A DNA stretch of 12,566 bases from Roseovarius sp. UBA6217 (lineage in GTDB: Bacteria > Pseudomonadota > Alphaproteobacteria > Rhodobacterales > Rhodobacteraceae), in contig DISF01000068.1 in the NCBI GenBank assembly GCA_002421985.1, positions 1 to 12,566 of the forward strand, written 5' to 3'. Below the pieces are notes generated by a model. It made no database searches. It saw only the letters and a list, made by a program, of their open reading frames with translations, and had not been told where the DNA came from. The translations under genes were made by a program, and so were the position numbers. Below, piece after piece: positions 1 through 5,754 of the stretch (position 1 is its first letter; each line of letters begins with the position of its first letter).

Positions 1-75
1 ATCGAAGCCAAGGCGCTGCGCAAGCTGAAACATCCCTCGCGGTCACGGAAGTTGCGGAGTTTTCTGGATCAGTGA
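1..75 (+). CDS. 3' end of an unidentified gene (partial)
   Basis: The frame is open from the first base to a TGA at 73-75 and encodes 24 residues. The tail is very basic (several Lys/Arg and a Ser-Arg-Ser-Arg segment) and ends in FLDQ. The start lies outside the window and no family motif is visible, so I do not assign a function. A hairpin begins at base 76, directly after the stop, which supports this being a real gene end. The fragment is short enough that a chance open frame cannot be excluded. Confidence 0.4.
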   Translation: MEAKALRKLKHPSRSRKLRSFLDQ

Positions 76-154
76 GGTGGGTGCCAACCCACCGCTTGAA
101 ACACCCATACTTGGGATGATGGGTGCCCACCCCACGCCCCTTGAATCCCCATAC
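76..154. repeat. Two imperfect direct repeats, each with a small hairpin
   Basis: Copy 1 (78-110) and copy 2 (120-154) align over about 33-35 bases. Both run from TGGGTGCC through an ACCC-rich stretch and TTGAA to a CCCATAC end, with a two-base length difference. Copy 1 contains a perfect 7-bp stem with a 4-base loop (76-82 with 87-93). Copy 2 contains GGGTG-CC-CACCC (121-132). There is no T-tract, so a classical intrinsic terminator is not shown. The first hairpin abuts the stop codon at 73-75. Copy 2 carries the proposed -35 element of the following toxin-antitoxin promoter. Confidence 0.6.
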
Positions 155-169
155 GCAATCACGTACATT
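141..169 (+). promoter_or_regulatory. Predicted promoter of yefM-yoeB (leaderless)
   Basis: TTGAAT (141-146) and TACATT (164-169) are separated by 17 bases and resemble sigma70 -35 and -10 boxes. The yefM ATG begins at 177, with only 7 bases after the -10 box, so transcription would begin at or next to the start codon. The bases between are pyrimidine-rich with no Shine-Dalgarno sequence. CGTACA (162-167) overlaps the -10 box and differs by one base from the TGTACA core known for E. coli YefM operators, which suggests autoregulation. This is prediction from sequence only. Confidence 0.5.
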
Positions 170-176
170 CCACCCC

Positions 177-449
177 ATGAAACACACAACCTCCACCGAT
201 CTGCGCAAGAGCCTCTCGGCCATGATGGACCGGGTGAACGAGGATCACGAGCCGGTGCTTGTCACCCGCGCCAAGGGCAAGCCGGTGGTGATGATCTCGC
301 TTGAGGATTATCAGGCGATGGACGAGACCGCCTATCTGCTGGCCTCGCCTGCCAATGCGCGCGCGCTGCGCGACGCCATTGCGCGGGTGGAGCGCGGCGA
401 AGTCATTACCCGCACACTCGCCGACCTTCAGGCGATGGAAGGCGAATGA
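177..449 (+). CDS. yefM: Antitoxin YefM, Phd/YefM family
   Basis: This 90-residue protein is the antitoxin of a type II toxin-antitoxin pair. It would bind and neutralise the YoeB-type toxin encoded next and, with it, repress their shared promoter. The N-terminal half has the Phd/YefM fold pattern: a helix with Leu-Arg-Lys-Ser-Leu, then VTRAKGKPVVMISLEDYQAM. The C-terminal half has DETAYLLASPANARALRDAI, closely resembling the toxin-binding part of E. coli YefM. The ATG at 177 is preferred over an in-frame ATG at 123 because it gives the usual family length and the extra N-terminus has no family character. No Shine-Dalgarno precedes it, which fits a leaderless message. The stop overlaps the toxin start by four bases (ATGA), giving translational coupling with the antitoxin first. 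Confidence 0.93.
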   Translation: MKHTTSTDLRKSLSAMMDRVNEDHEPVLVTRAKGKPVVMISLEDYQAMDETAYLLASPANARALRDAIARVERGEVITRTLADLQAMEGE

Positions 450-700
450 ACCTCACATTCGATCCCGAGGCATGGGATCACTATCTGCACTGGCAGCGTG
501 CGGACCCGAAGATTGCGCGCAAGATCAATCTCTTGATAAAGGAATGCCTCCGCCACCCCTATGAGGGCACCGGCAAGCCCGAGCCGCTCAGGGGCGATCT
601 GGCGGGCTATTGGTCGCGGCGGATCGACCGGGAGCATCGTCTGGTTTACCGTGTCACCCAGGATGATATCGTCATCGTCCAATGCCGGTATCATTACTGA
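446..700 (+). CDS. yoeB: Toxin YoeB, RelE/ParE superfamily mRNA endonuclease
   Basis: This 84-residue toxin is expected to enter the ribosomal A site and cleave mRNA, halting translation until YefM binds it. It aligns along its full length with E. coli YoeB as I remember it, including the same length. The residues implicated in catalysis fall at the same positions: Glu46 (in GKPEPL), Arg65 (in EHRLVY), and His83-Tyr84 at the very C-terminus (CRYHY). The WSRRI segment at 56-60 is also family-typical. All key residues are present, so the toxin looks intact. It overlaps yefM by four bases, the standard arrangement for this module. The fit to YoeB is much closer than to RelE or HigB. Confidence 0.95.
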   Translation: MNLTFDPEAWDHYLHWQRADPKIARKINLLIKECLRHPYEGTGKPEPLRGDLAGYWSRRIDREHRLVYRVTQDDIVIVQCRYHY

Positions 701-746
701 GCGCGGCCCGCCCGTGGCCCGCATCCCGACCACGAAGGAGGCCCCC

Positions 747-1025
747 ATGTCGATCCTGTCGCGCCTGTTCGGCGGCACCGCCAAGCGCGAGGCGGGGGCC
801 GAGCTTGCCGAAATCTACAAAGGCTTTCGCATCATCGCCGCCCCGCAGGAAGAGCGCGACGGCTTTCGCATCGGCGCGCGGATCGAGCAAGAGATGGGCG
901 GCGAGGTCAAGGCGCATCATTTCCTGCGCGCCGACATGCTGCGCGACCGGGCCACGGCAGAGGCGTTCTCGATCCGCAAGGCGAAACAGGCGATCGACGA
1001 GCAGGGCGAGCGGATTTTCCGTTAG
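747..1025 (+). CDS. HlyU-family (PF10115) small protein
   Basis: This 92-residue protein has a good Shine-Dalgarno (AAGGAGG at 735-741) five bases before the ATG. It begins MSILSRLFGG, followed by a short linker, YKGFRI, a central GARIEQEMGGEVKAHHFLRAD stretch split by turns, and ends KQAIDEQGERIFR. This matches the Pfam PF10115 family, commonly labelled 'HlyU family transcriptional regulator' in Rhodobacteraceae. I see no helix-turn-helix, and the protein is not the ArsR-type HlyU of Vibrio, so the regulatory role is only a database label. No signal peptide or membrane segment is visible. It starts 46 bases after yoeB on the same strand, with no obvious terminator between, but a functional link to the toxin-antitoxin pair is not implied. 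Confidence 0.8.
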   Translation: MSILSRLFGGTAKREAGAELAEIYKGFRIIAAPQEERDGFRIGARIEQEMGGEVKAHHFLRADMLRDRATAEAFSIRKAKQAIDEQGERIFR

Positions 1026-1100
1026 GGGGCGGATGTCTGGGCGGGCTCAAGGGTAAGGCTGGCGGTTGGGCGGCGCAAGGTGGTGTGAAGCGTCGTCAAC

Positions 1101-1165
1101 GGCCTAGAGGGGACGTTTGGGGAGCCGCGCAAAGGGGGGTGCGCCTTGAACGTCCCCTTCAGGCC
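1101..1165. repeat. Long nested inverted repeat in the hlyU-ppx gap
   Basis: Outer arms 1101-1117 and 1149-1165 pair over 15 of 17 positions, with mismatches at the AG/TC pair in the middle. A second small stem lies inside (GCGCA 1127-1131 with TGCGC 1140-1144). No T-tract follows on either strand, so a simple terminator is unlikely. The element could be a structured RNA, a mobile palindromic element or a protein-binding site. The rest of the 286-base gap (1026-1311) holds a minor ATCAG/CTGAT hairpin and the promoter listed below, but no supported gene. Confidence 0.65.
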
Positions 1166-1251
1166 AGAAACGCCCCCGTGCGCCATCGCACCGCTTGTGC
1201 CCGTTGTCGACCATCAGCCCCTGATCGCGCCCCTATCCCCGGCACCGGCCC

Positions 1252-1280
1252 TTGCGCGGAGGCGCAGATGCGCCTACTCT
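1252..1280 (+). promoter_or_regulatory. Predicted promoter of ppx-rlmE with inverted repeat in its spacer
   Basis: TTGCGC (1252-1257) and TACTCT (1275-1280) are 17 bases apart, 31 bases before the ppx ATG at 1312. A perfect 6-bp inverted repeat (AGGCGC at 1260-1265, GCGCCT at 1270-1275) fills the spacer and touches the -10 box, where a repressor could act. The hexamer match is partial, so this is a tentative call. Confidence 0.4.
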
Positions 1281-1311
1281 CAGGGTAACTTGAAATGGAG
1301 GGCGTGTTATC

Positions 1312-2421
1312 ATGACGCCCAGGCGTCCGATTGGTGCGGGCGCTATCCCTGACCCGGTCGAAAGCCCCGCGCCGAGCCAGCCGGATCATGTGCCGCTTTA
1401 TGCGGCTCTCGATCTTGGCACGAACAGTTGCCGCATGTTGATCGCCCGTCCCGACGGGCGCAGCTTCCGCGTGGTCGACAGCTTTTCCAAATCGGTGCAG
1501 CTTGGGGCCGGGCTGGAGCGGTCGGGTCGGCTGTCGCGCGCGGCCATCTACCGCACGATTCAGGCGCTGCGGGTGTGCCGCCAGAAACTGCGCCGCCACG
1601 GTGTCACGCGGATGCGGCTGGTGGCCACCGAGGCCTGCCGCCGGGCAGAGAACGGGGCCGATTTCATGCGCCGGGTGGAGCGCGAGACCGGGCTGGCCCT
1701 CGACGTGATCGCGACCGAGGAAGAGGCGCGGCTTGCGGTGATTTCCTGCGCGCCGCTGGTCAACCCGCGCACCGAGCAGCTTCTGGTGGTGGATATCGGC
1801 GGCGGCTCGACCGAGCTTGTCTGGATCGACCTGCGCGGCGTCCCCGAGGACGAGCGCAAGCGCGCGATCATGCGGATGCATATGGGATTTCATCACAGCG
1901 GCGACGGCCCCGCCGCGCGGGTGGTGGACTGGATCAGCGTGCCGCTGGGTGTGGCGACGCTGCGCGAGCAGTTCCGCGATGTCGAGGACGACGCCGCGCG
2001 ATTCGCTCTGATGAGCTGGTATTTCGAGGAGAATCTCGCCGAGTTTGCCCCCTACAAGAACGAGCAGCGCCGCGAGGGGTTTCAGATCGTGGGCACGAGC
2101 GGCACCATCACCACCGTGGCGGCAAGCCATCTCGGCCTGCGCCGCTATGACCGCAACAAGGTGGACGGCCTGACCATGACCAGCGACGAGATCGACCGCG
2201 TGATCCGCGACTACCTGGCACTTGGCCCCGCCGGGCGCAGGCGCGACCCGCGCATCGGGCAGGACCGGCAGACGCTCATCATGTCGGGGGCGGCGATCCT
2301 TCAGGCGCTCTTGCGGTGCTGGCCCACCGACCGGCTGAGCGTCGCCGATCGCGGCCTGCGAGAGGGGATGCTTTATGCGCAGATGGCCGCCGATGGCGTG
2401 CTGATCGAGGGAGAGGATTGA
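1312..2421 (+). CDS. Ppx/GppA family phosphatase (exopolyphosphatase / pppGpp hydrolase)
   Basis: This cytoplasmic enzyme (369 residues) should remove terminal phosphate from polyphosphate and/or convert pppGpp to ppGpp; sequence alone does not decide between them. The ASKHA-type phosphate-1 motif is LDLGTNSCRMLI (33-44), a likely catalytic Glu lies in ATEEEARL (134-141), the phosphate-2 motif is DIGGGSTEL (161-169), and GTSGTITT (261-268) and ADRGLREGML (345-354) follow. It is shorter than E. coli PPX or GppA (about 500 residues) and lacks their C-terminal HD-like extension. The first 27 residues are Pro-rich and precede the domain. The ATG at 1312 follows a purine-rich site (TGGAGGG, 1296-1302 area). 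The TGA overlaps the rlmE start by one base, indicating an operon. Confidence 0.9.
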   Translation: MTPRRPIGAGAIPDPVESPAPSQPDHVPLYAALDLGTNSCRMLIARPDGRSFRVVDSFSKSVQLGAGLERSGRLSRAAIYRTIQALRVCRQKLRRHGVTRMRLVATEACRRAENGADFMRRVERETGLALDVIATEEEARLAVISCAPLVNPRTEQLLVVDIGGGSTELVWIDLRGVPEDERKRAIMRMHMGFHHSGDGPAARVVDWISVPLGVATLREQFRDVEDDAARFALMSWYFEENLAEFAPYKNEQRREGFQIVGTSGTITTVAASHLGLRRYDRNKVDGLTMTSDEIDRVIRDYLALGPAGRRRDPRIGQDRQTLIMSGAAILQALLRCWPTDRLSVADRGLREGMLYAQMAADGVLIEGED

Positions 2422-3137
2422 TGGCAAAAGGGCCGGACGGCAAGAATACCTCGGGGCGCGGGCAGCGCGATCTGACGGTCAAGGTCAAGACGGCGCGCGG
2501 GCGGCGCGCGTCCTCGACGCGCTGGCTGCAACGGCAGTTGAATGACCCATACGTCAAGCGCGCGCAGGCCGAGGGCTATCGCGGCCGCGCCGCCTTCAAG
2601 ATCATGGAGCTGGACGACAAGTTTCGCTTTCTGGTGCCGGGCGCGCGGGTGGTCGATCTGGGCTGCGCGCCGGGCGGCTGGCTTCAGGTGGCGGTGCCGC
2701 GCGTCAACGCGCTCGGGGAAAAGCCGGGCAAACGGCAGGGCTTTGTTCTGGGCATCGACCTGCAAGAGGTAGAGCCGGTGGCCGGGGCCGAGATCCATCA
2801 GCTCGATTTCATGGATGAGGGGGCCGATGAGCAGGTCAAGGCCTGGCTTGGCGGGCGCGCCGATGTGGTGATGTCGGATATGGCGGCCTCCTCCTCGGGG
2901 CACAAGCAGACCGACCATCTGCGCATCATCGCGCTTTGCGAGGCGGCGGCCGGTCTCGCCTTCGACGTGCTCGAAGAGGGCGGCACGTTTGTCTCCAAGG
3001 TGCTGGCGGGCGGGGCCGAGGGCGAGTTGCAAAAGCTGCTCAAACAGCGGTTCACCAAGGTGGCGAACGTGAAACCCCCAGCCTCGCGCGCCGACAGTTC
3101 CGAGAAATTCGTGGTTGCGACGGGGTTTCGCGGTTAG
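2421..3137 (+). CDS. rlmE: 23S rRNA (uridine(2552)-2'-O)-methyltransferase RlmE (FtsJ/RrmJ)
   Basis: RlmE uses S-adenosylmethionine to methylate the 2'-OH of U2552 in the 23S rRNA A loop, late in 50S assembly. The protein is 238 residues. The SAM-binding motif is VVDLGCAPGGWLQV (77-90), and the catalytic K-D-K-E tetrad is visible as Lys60 (AAFKIMEL), Asp153 (VMSDMA), Lys193 (FVSKVL) and Glu228 (SSEKFVVATGF). It has a basic N-terminal extension of about 30 residues compared with E. coli RlmE, likely for RNA binding. The ATG at 2421 shares one base with the ppx stop (TGATG) and follows a GAGAGG Shine-Dalgarno inside ppx, so translation is probably coupled. Its TAG stop (3135-3137) touches a palindromic repeat element. 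Confidence 0.95.
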   Translation: MAKGPDGKNTSGRGQRDLTVKVKTARGRRASSTRWLQRQLNDPYVKRAQAEGYRGRAAFKIMELDDKFRFLVPGARVVDLGCAPGGWLQVAVPRVNALGEKPGKRQGFVLGIDLQEVEPVAGAEIHQLDFMDEGADEQVKAWLGGRADVVMSDMAASSSGHKQTDHLRIIALCEAAAGLAFDVLEEGGTFVSKVLAGGAEGELQKLLKQRFTKVANVKPPASRADSSEKFVVATGFRG

Positions 3138-3237
3138 AGCAATTTCAGAAAAAGTTGAGAGACTTTTTCGGTTCGAAATTGCGACAACTCAATCATTCAG
3201 AGTGTTTTGGTGTTTCAACGAAAAACCGAAACACTCT
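3138..3237. repeat. RIME-like two-hairpin intergenic mosaic element
   Basis: Two palindromes stand side by side. The first has an outer stem GCAATTTC/GAAATTGC (3139-3146 with 3175-3182) and an inner stem GAAAAAGT/ACTTTTTC (3148-3155 with 3162-3169). The second has a 9-bp stem AGAGTGTTT/AAACACTCT (3199-3207 with 3229-3237). The element is AT-rich compared with its surroundings. Its layout (GAGCA-type start, AAAAGT loop flank, GAAA..GCGACAA link, second hairpin) resembles repeated intergenic mosaic elements of alphaproteobacteria. It lies between convergent rlmE and the exporter gene and could also block read-through. Copy number cannot be judged from one window. Confidence 0.7.
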
Positions 3238-3240
3238 AAG

Positions 3241-3370
3241 GTCGGGGGCCGGGGACGGCACCGGCGCATCGCCGATTTCCACCGCAGCACGATGATGGCG
3301 CTCGGGGAGGCGGTGGACACCTCGGGCCTCGACAGCCCGCAGGAATTTACCCCCCACGGTCTCATGATCC
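3241..3370 (+). pseudogene. Possible 3' remnant of an FMN-binding glutamate synthase-like gene
   Basis: In the frame starting at 3241 the translation includes RRIADFHRSTMMALGEAVD followed by TSGLDSPQEFTPHGLMIRV. This resembles the C-terminal pattern of FMN-binding glutamate synthase-family proteins as I remember it (xxFHRxTxxALxExxxxAGLxHPxExxPHHxxxR). No start codon, ribosome site or upstream domain is present, and the frame runs on into the antisense of the exporter gene. It would be a fragment of about 43 codons left after deletion, next to the palindromic element. The match is from memory and weak; it could be chance. Confidence 0.3.
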
Positions 3371-3970
3371 GGGTCCGCAGTCCGCGAGCAGCGCCCAGGC
3401 GATCGCCCACATCACCGCGCCCACGCCGGCATCAAGCAGCCGCCAGCTTGCCGGGCGGCGAAACAGCGGCGCAAGCAGGCGCGCGCCATATCCCAGCGCG
3501 AAGAAGAAAGTGAAACTCGCCGCCACCGCGCCCACGCCAAAGGCCAGCCGGTCGGAATATTGCGCCGACACTGCCCCCAGCAGGACCACCGTATCAAGAT
3601 AGACATGCGGGTTGAGCCATGTCAGCGCCAGGCAGGTCAGCACCGCGCGGCGCAAGCCCCCCGCGCCCGCGCCCGCCTCCAGCACCGCGCCGCCGCGCCA
3701 CGCCGCCCGGAAGGCGCGCGCGCCATAGACCAGCAGGAAGGCCGCGCCGCCATAGCGCATCACCCGCTCAAGCCCCGGCACCATCGCTGTGAGCGCGCCA
3801 AACCCCGCCACCCCCGCCGCGATCAGCACCGCGTCTGAGACCGCGCAAACCAGCACCACCGCCAGCACATGCTCGCCCCGCAAGCCCTGCCGCAGCACAA
3901 AGGCATTCTGCGCGCCAATCGCGAGAATGAGCGAGAACCCAAGCGCGAACCCTGCCAGCCCTGCCTGCAT
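3362..3970 (-). CDS. LysE/ArgO family amino-acid exporter
   Basis: This inner-membrane protein of 202 residues is expected to export a basic amino acid such as arginine or lysine. About six hydrophobic segments are visible (near 4-26, 36-60, 72-90, 108-132, 143-168 and 180-197). Family signatures are GAQNAFVLRQG (19-29) in the first segment and LNPHVYLDTVVLLG (119-132), the latter matching the ArgO-type version closely. The ATG at 3970 has an AGAAGG-type ribosome site about eight bases upstream. It begins 50 bases after yebC on the same strand, so read-through from yebC is possible. The substrate is inferred from family only, and no LysG/ArgP-type regulator gene is adjacent. Confidence 0.85.
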   Translation of the reverse strand: MQAGLAGFALGFSLILAIGAQNAFVLRQGLRGEHVLAVVLVCAVSDAVLIAAGVAGFGALTAMVPGLERVMRYGGAAFLLVYGARAFRAAWRGGAVLEAGAGAGGLRRAVLTCLALTWLNPHVYLDTVVLLGAVSAQYSDRLAFGVGAVAASFTFFFALGYGARLLAPLFRRPASWRLLDAGVGAVMWAIAWALLADCGPGS

Positions 3971-4020
3971 CGGCCGACCCTTCTTCTTGGGTTAAATACT
4001 CATCTTCCGGCACCAGCGGA

Positions 4021-4761
4021 TCAAAGCTGCGCCATCACCTCGTCACTGGCCTCGAAATTGGTGGTGACGCGCTGCACGTCGTCGTCATCTTCCAACGCCT
4101 CGATGAGGCGCATGAGCTTTTCCATGCCCTCGAGATCCATCTCGGTCGTGGTGGTGGGCTTCCACACCAGCTTGGTCGAAAGGCTCTCGCCAAGCGTGGC
4201 CTCAAGGGCGGCGGAAACCTCGCCCAGATCGGTATCGGCGCACCAGATCACATGGCCGTCCTCGGAACTCTCGACATCCTCGGCACCCGCCTCGATCGCG
4301 GCCATCATCACCGTGTCGGCGTCGCCTGCCGAGGCGGGATAGCTCACCTCGCCCTTGCGCTCGAACATGAAGGCCACGCTGCCCGTCTCGCCCAGGTTGC
4401 CACCATTCTTGGAGAAGGTCGAGCGCACGTTCGAGGCGGTGCGGTTGCGGTTGTCGGTCATCGCCTCGACGATCACCGCCACGCCGCCGGGGCCGTAGCC
4501 CTCATAGCGGATTTCCTCGTAATCCTCCGCATCGCCGCCCTGCGCCTTCTTGATGGCGCGCTCGATATTGTCCTTGGGCATGGATTGCGCCTTGGCCTCC
4601 TTGATCGCAAGGCGCAGGCGCGGGTTCTTGTCGGGGTCGGGGTCGCCCATCTTGGCCGCGACGGTGATCTCCTTGGAGAACTTGGAGAAAAGCTTGGCGC
4701 GGACGGCATCCTGCCGCCCCTTGCGATGCTGGATATTCGCCCATTTGGAGTGGCCGGCCAT
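4021..4761 (-). CDS. yebC: YebC/PmpR (TACO1) family protein
   Basis: At 246 residues this has the same length as E. coli YebC. It begins MAGHSKWANIQHRKGRQDA and shows AKLFSKFSKEI (22-32), YEGYGPGGVAVIVEAMTDN (86-104), SKNGGNLGETGSVAFMF (117-133) and a C-terminal LEDDDDVQRV (223-232), all family hallmarks. Older annotation calls it a DNA-binding transcriptional regulator. Newer work on YebC and mitochondrial TACO1 supports a role at the ribosome in translating proline-rich stretches, which I consider the better description. The ATG at 4761 follows GATGAGG. It lies 74 bases downstream of the ymdB-type gene on the same strand. In many proteobacteria it neighbours ruvC; here it does not. Confidence 0.95.
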   Translation of the reverse strand: MAGHSKWANIQHRKGRQDAVRAKLFSKFSKEITVAAKMGDPDPDKNPRLRLAIKEAKAQSMPKDNIERAIKKAQGGDAEDYEEIRYEGYGPGGVAVIVEAMTDNRNRTASNVRSTFSKNGGNLGETGSVAFMFERKGEVSYPASAGDADTVMMAAIEAGAEDVESSEDGHVIWCADTDLGEVSAALEATLGESLSTKLVWKPTTTTEMDLEGMEKLMRLIEALEDDDDVQRVTTNFEASDEVMAQL

Positions 4762-4835
4762 GTGGTCCTCATCAGGATACGGGAAATCTCGGGTCTTTTA
4801 TCGCCGCAATCGGCGCAGGGCAACGGGCCAAAGCC

Positions 4836-5648
4836 TCATGGCCCCGCCTGTGCCAGCCGCCCGCCCTGGCGCACCATCTCGATACGGGTGGCGCGGCCGG
4901 TGGCGTCATCCGTCTCGACATAAACGCCCGAGAGCGTGACCGCCCCCATCGCCGGCGTGAACCTCTCCTTGCCCATGCCGGCAATGAAGCGGCGCATCGG
5001 CTCGGCCTTGTCCATGCCAATGACGGAATTGTAATCGCCGCACATCCCGGCATCGCCCTGAAACGCGGTGCCGCCGGGCAGGATCTGCGCATCCGCCGTC
5101 GGGATATGGGTATGGGTGCCCACCACGAGGCTCGCCCGCCCGTCGCAGAAATGCCCCATCGCCATCTTTTCGCTGGTGGCCTCGCAATGGATATCCACCA
5201 CGGCCGCCTGCACCGCACCGCCAAGCGGATGCGTGCGCAGCACCGTGTCGATGGCCGAGAACGGATCGTCAAAGGCGCGGCGCATGAACACGTTGCCCAG
5301 CACCTGCGCCACCAGAACCCGCCGCCCGCGCCCGTCGGTAAAGACGCGCGCGCCCCGCCCCGGTGCCACCTTGGCAAAGTTGAGCGGGCGGATGATGCGC
5401 GGCTCGCGCTCGGCCTCCTGCAGCATGTCCTTCTGGTCAAAGGCGTGATCGCCCAGCGTGACCACATCGGCCCCCGCCTCCAGCAGCCCCTTGGCATGGG
5501 CCGCCGTCAGCCCCATCCCGCCCGAGGCGTTCTCGCCATTGACCACCACGAAATCGAGCGCCCAGGCCTTGCGCAGCGCGGGCAGACGCTCTGCCACCGC
5601 CGCGCGCCCCGCACGCCCCATCACATCACCGAGAAACAGAATTTTCAT
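4836..5648 (-). CDS. TIGR00282 family metallophosphoesterase (YmdB-like)
   Basis: This 270-residue cytoplasmic calcineurin-like phosphoesterase belongs to the family of Bacillus YmdB, which hydrolyses cyclic nucleotides and affects biofilm and mRNA turnover; the substrate here is unknown. Metal ligands appear as Asp8 (FLGDVMG), Glu39-Asn40 (NGENASGG), His68 (LGDHAFD), His154 (VDIHCEATSEK), and His179 and His181 (GTHTHIPTAD). The residue at 67 is Asp, whereas Asn is usual in the GNH motif. The ATG at 5648 (MKILFLGDVMG) is chosen over an upstream in-frame start at 5726, because the domain begins exactly here and the extra 26 residues have no family character. The Shine-Dalgarno is weak (AGG). 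It sits between ettA and yebC on the same strand. Confidence 0.9.
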   Translation of the reverse strand: MKILFLGDVMGRAGRAAVAERLPALRKAWALDFVVVNGENASGGMGLTAAHAKGLLEAGADVVTLGDHAFDQKDMLQEAEREPRIIRPLNFAKVAPGRGARVFTDGRGRRVLVAQVLGNVFMRRAFDDPFSAIDTVLRTHPLGGAVQAAVVDIHCEATSEKMAMGHFCDGRASLVVGTHTHIPTADAQILPGGTAFQGDAGMCGDYNSVIGMDKAEPMRRFIAGMGKERFTPAMGAVTLSGVYVETDDATGRATRIEMVRQGGRLAQAGP

Positions 5649-5754
5649 GGCCAACCTGTTAAGCGCGGATCGCCCGGAGGGCAAGTGCCGGGAAAGGGCG
5701 GCGGCGCAACCGAGGGCGGAAACCATTTCAGACCGGCCGCGCCGCCTCTCTGAC

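Noticed and set aside
76..154. Tandem repeats considered as a CRISPR array
   Set aside because: Only two imperfect copies with about 9 bases between them; no spacers of regular length and no cas genes.
1159..2427. 422-residue minus-strand open frame across ppx
   Set aside because: Shadow of the Ppx/GppA gene; His/Arg/Ala-rich with no motif and no ribosome site.
5633..5648. Leaderless start for the YmdB-like gene (TTGCCC-17-TAACAG, 7 bases before the ATG)
   Set aside because: The -10 candidate lacks the conserved final T and the fit is much weaker than at yefM or dacB.
5700..5746. GGCGGCGC/GCGCCGCC inverted repeat after ettA as a terminator
   Set aside because: The 8-bp arms are 31 bases apart with no T-tract; in GC-rich DNA this is likely chance.
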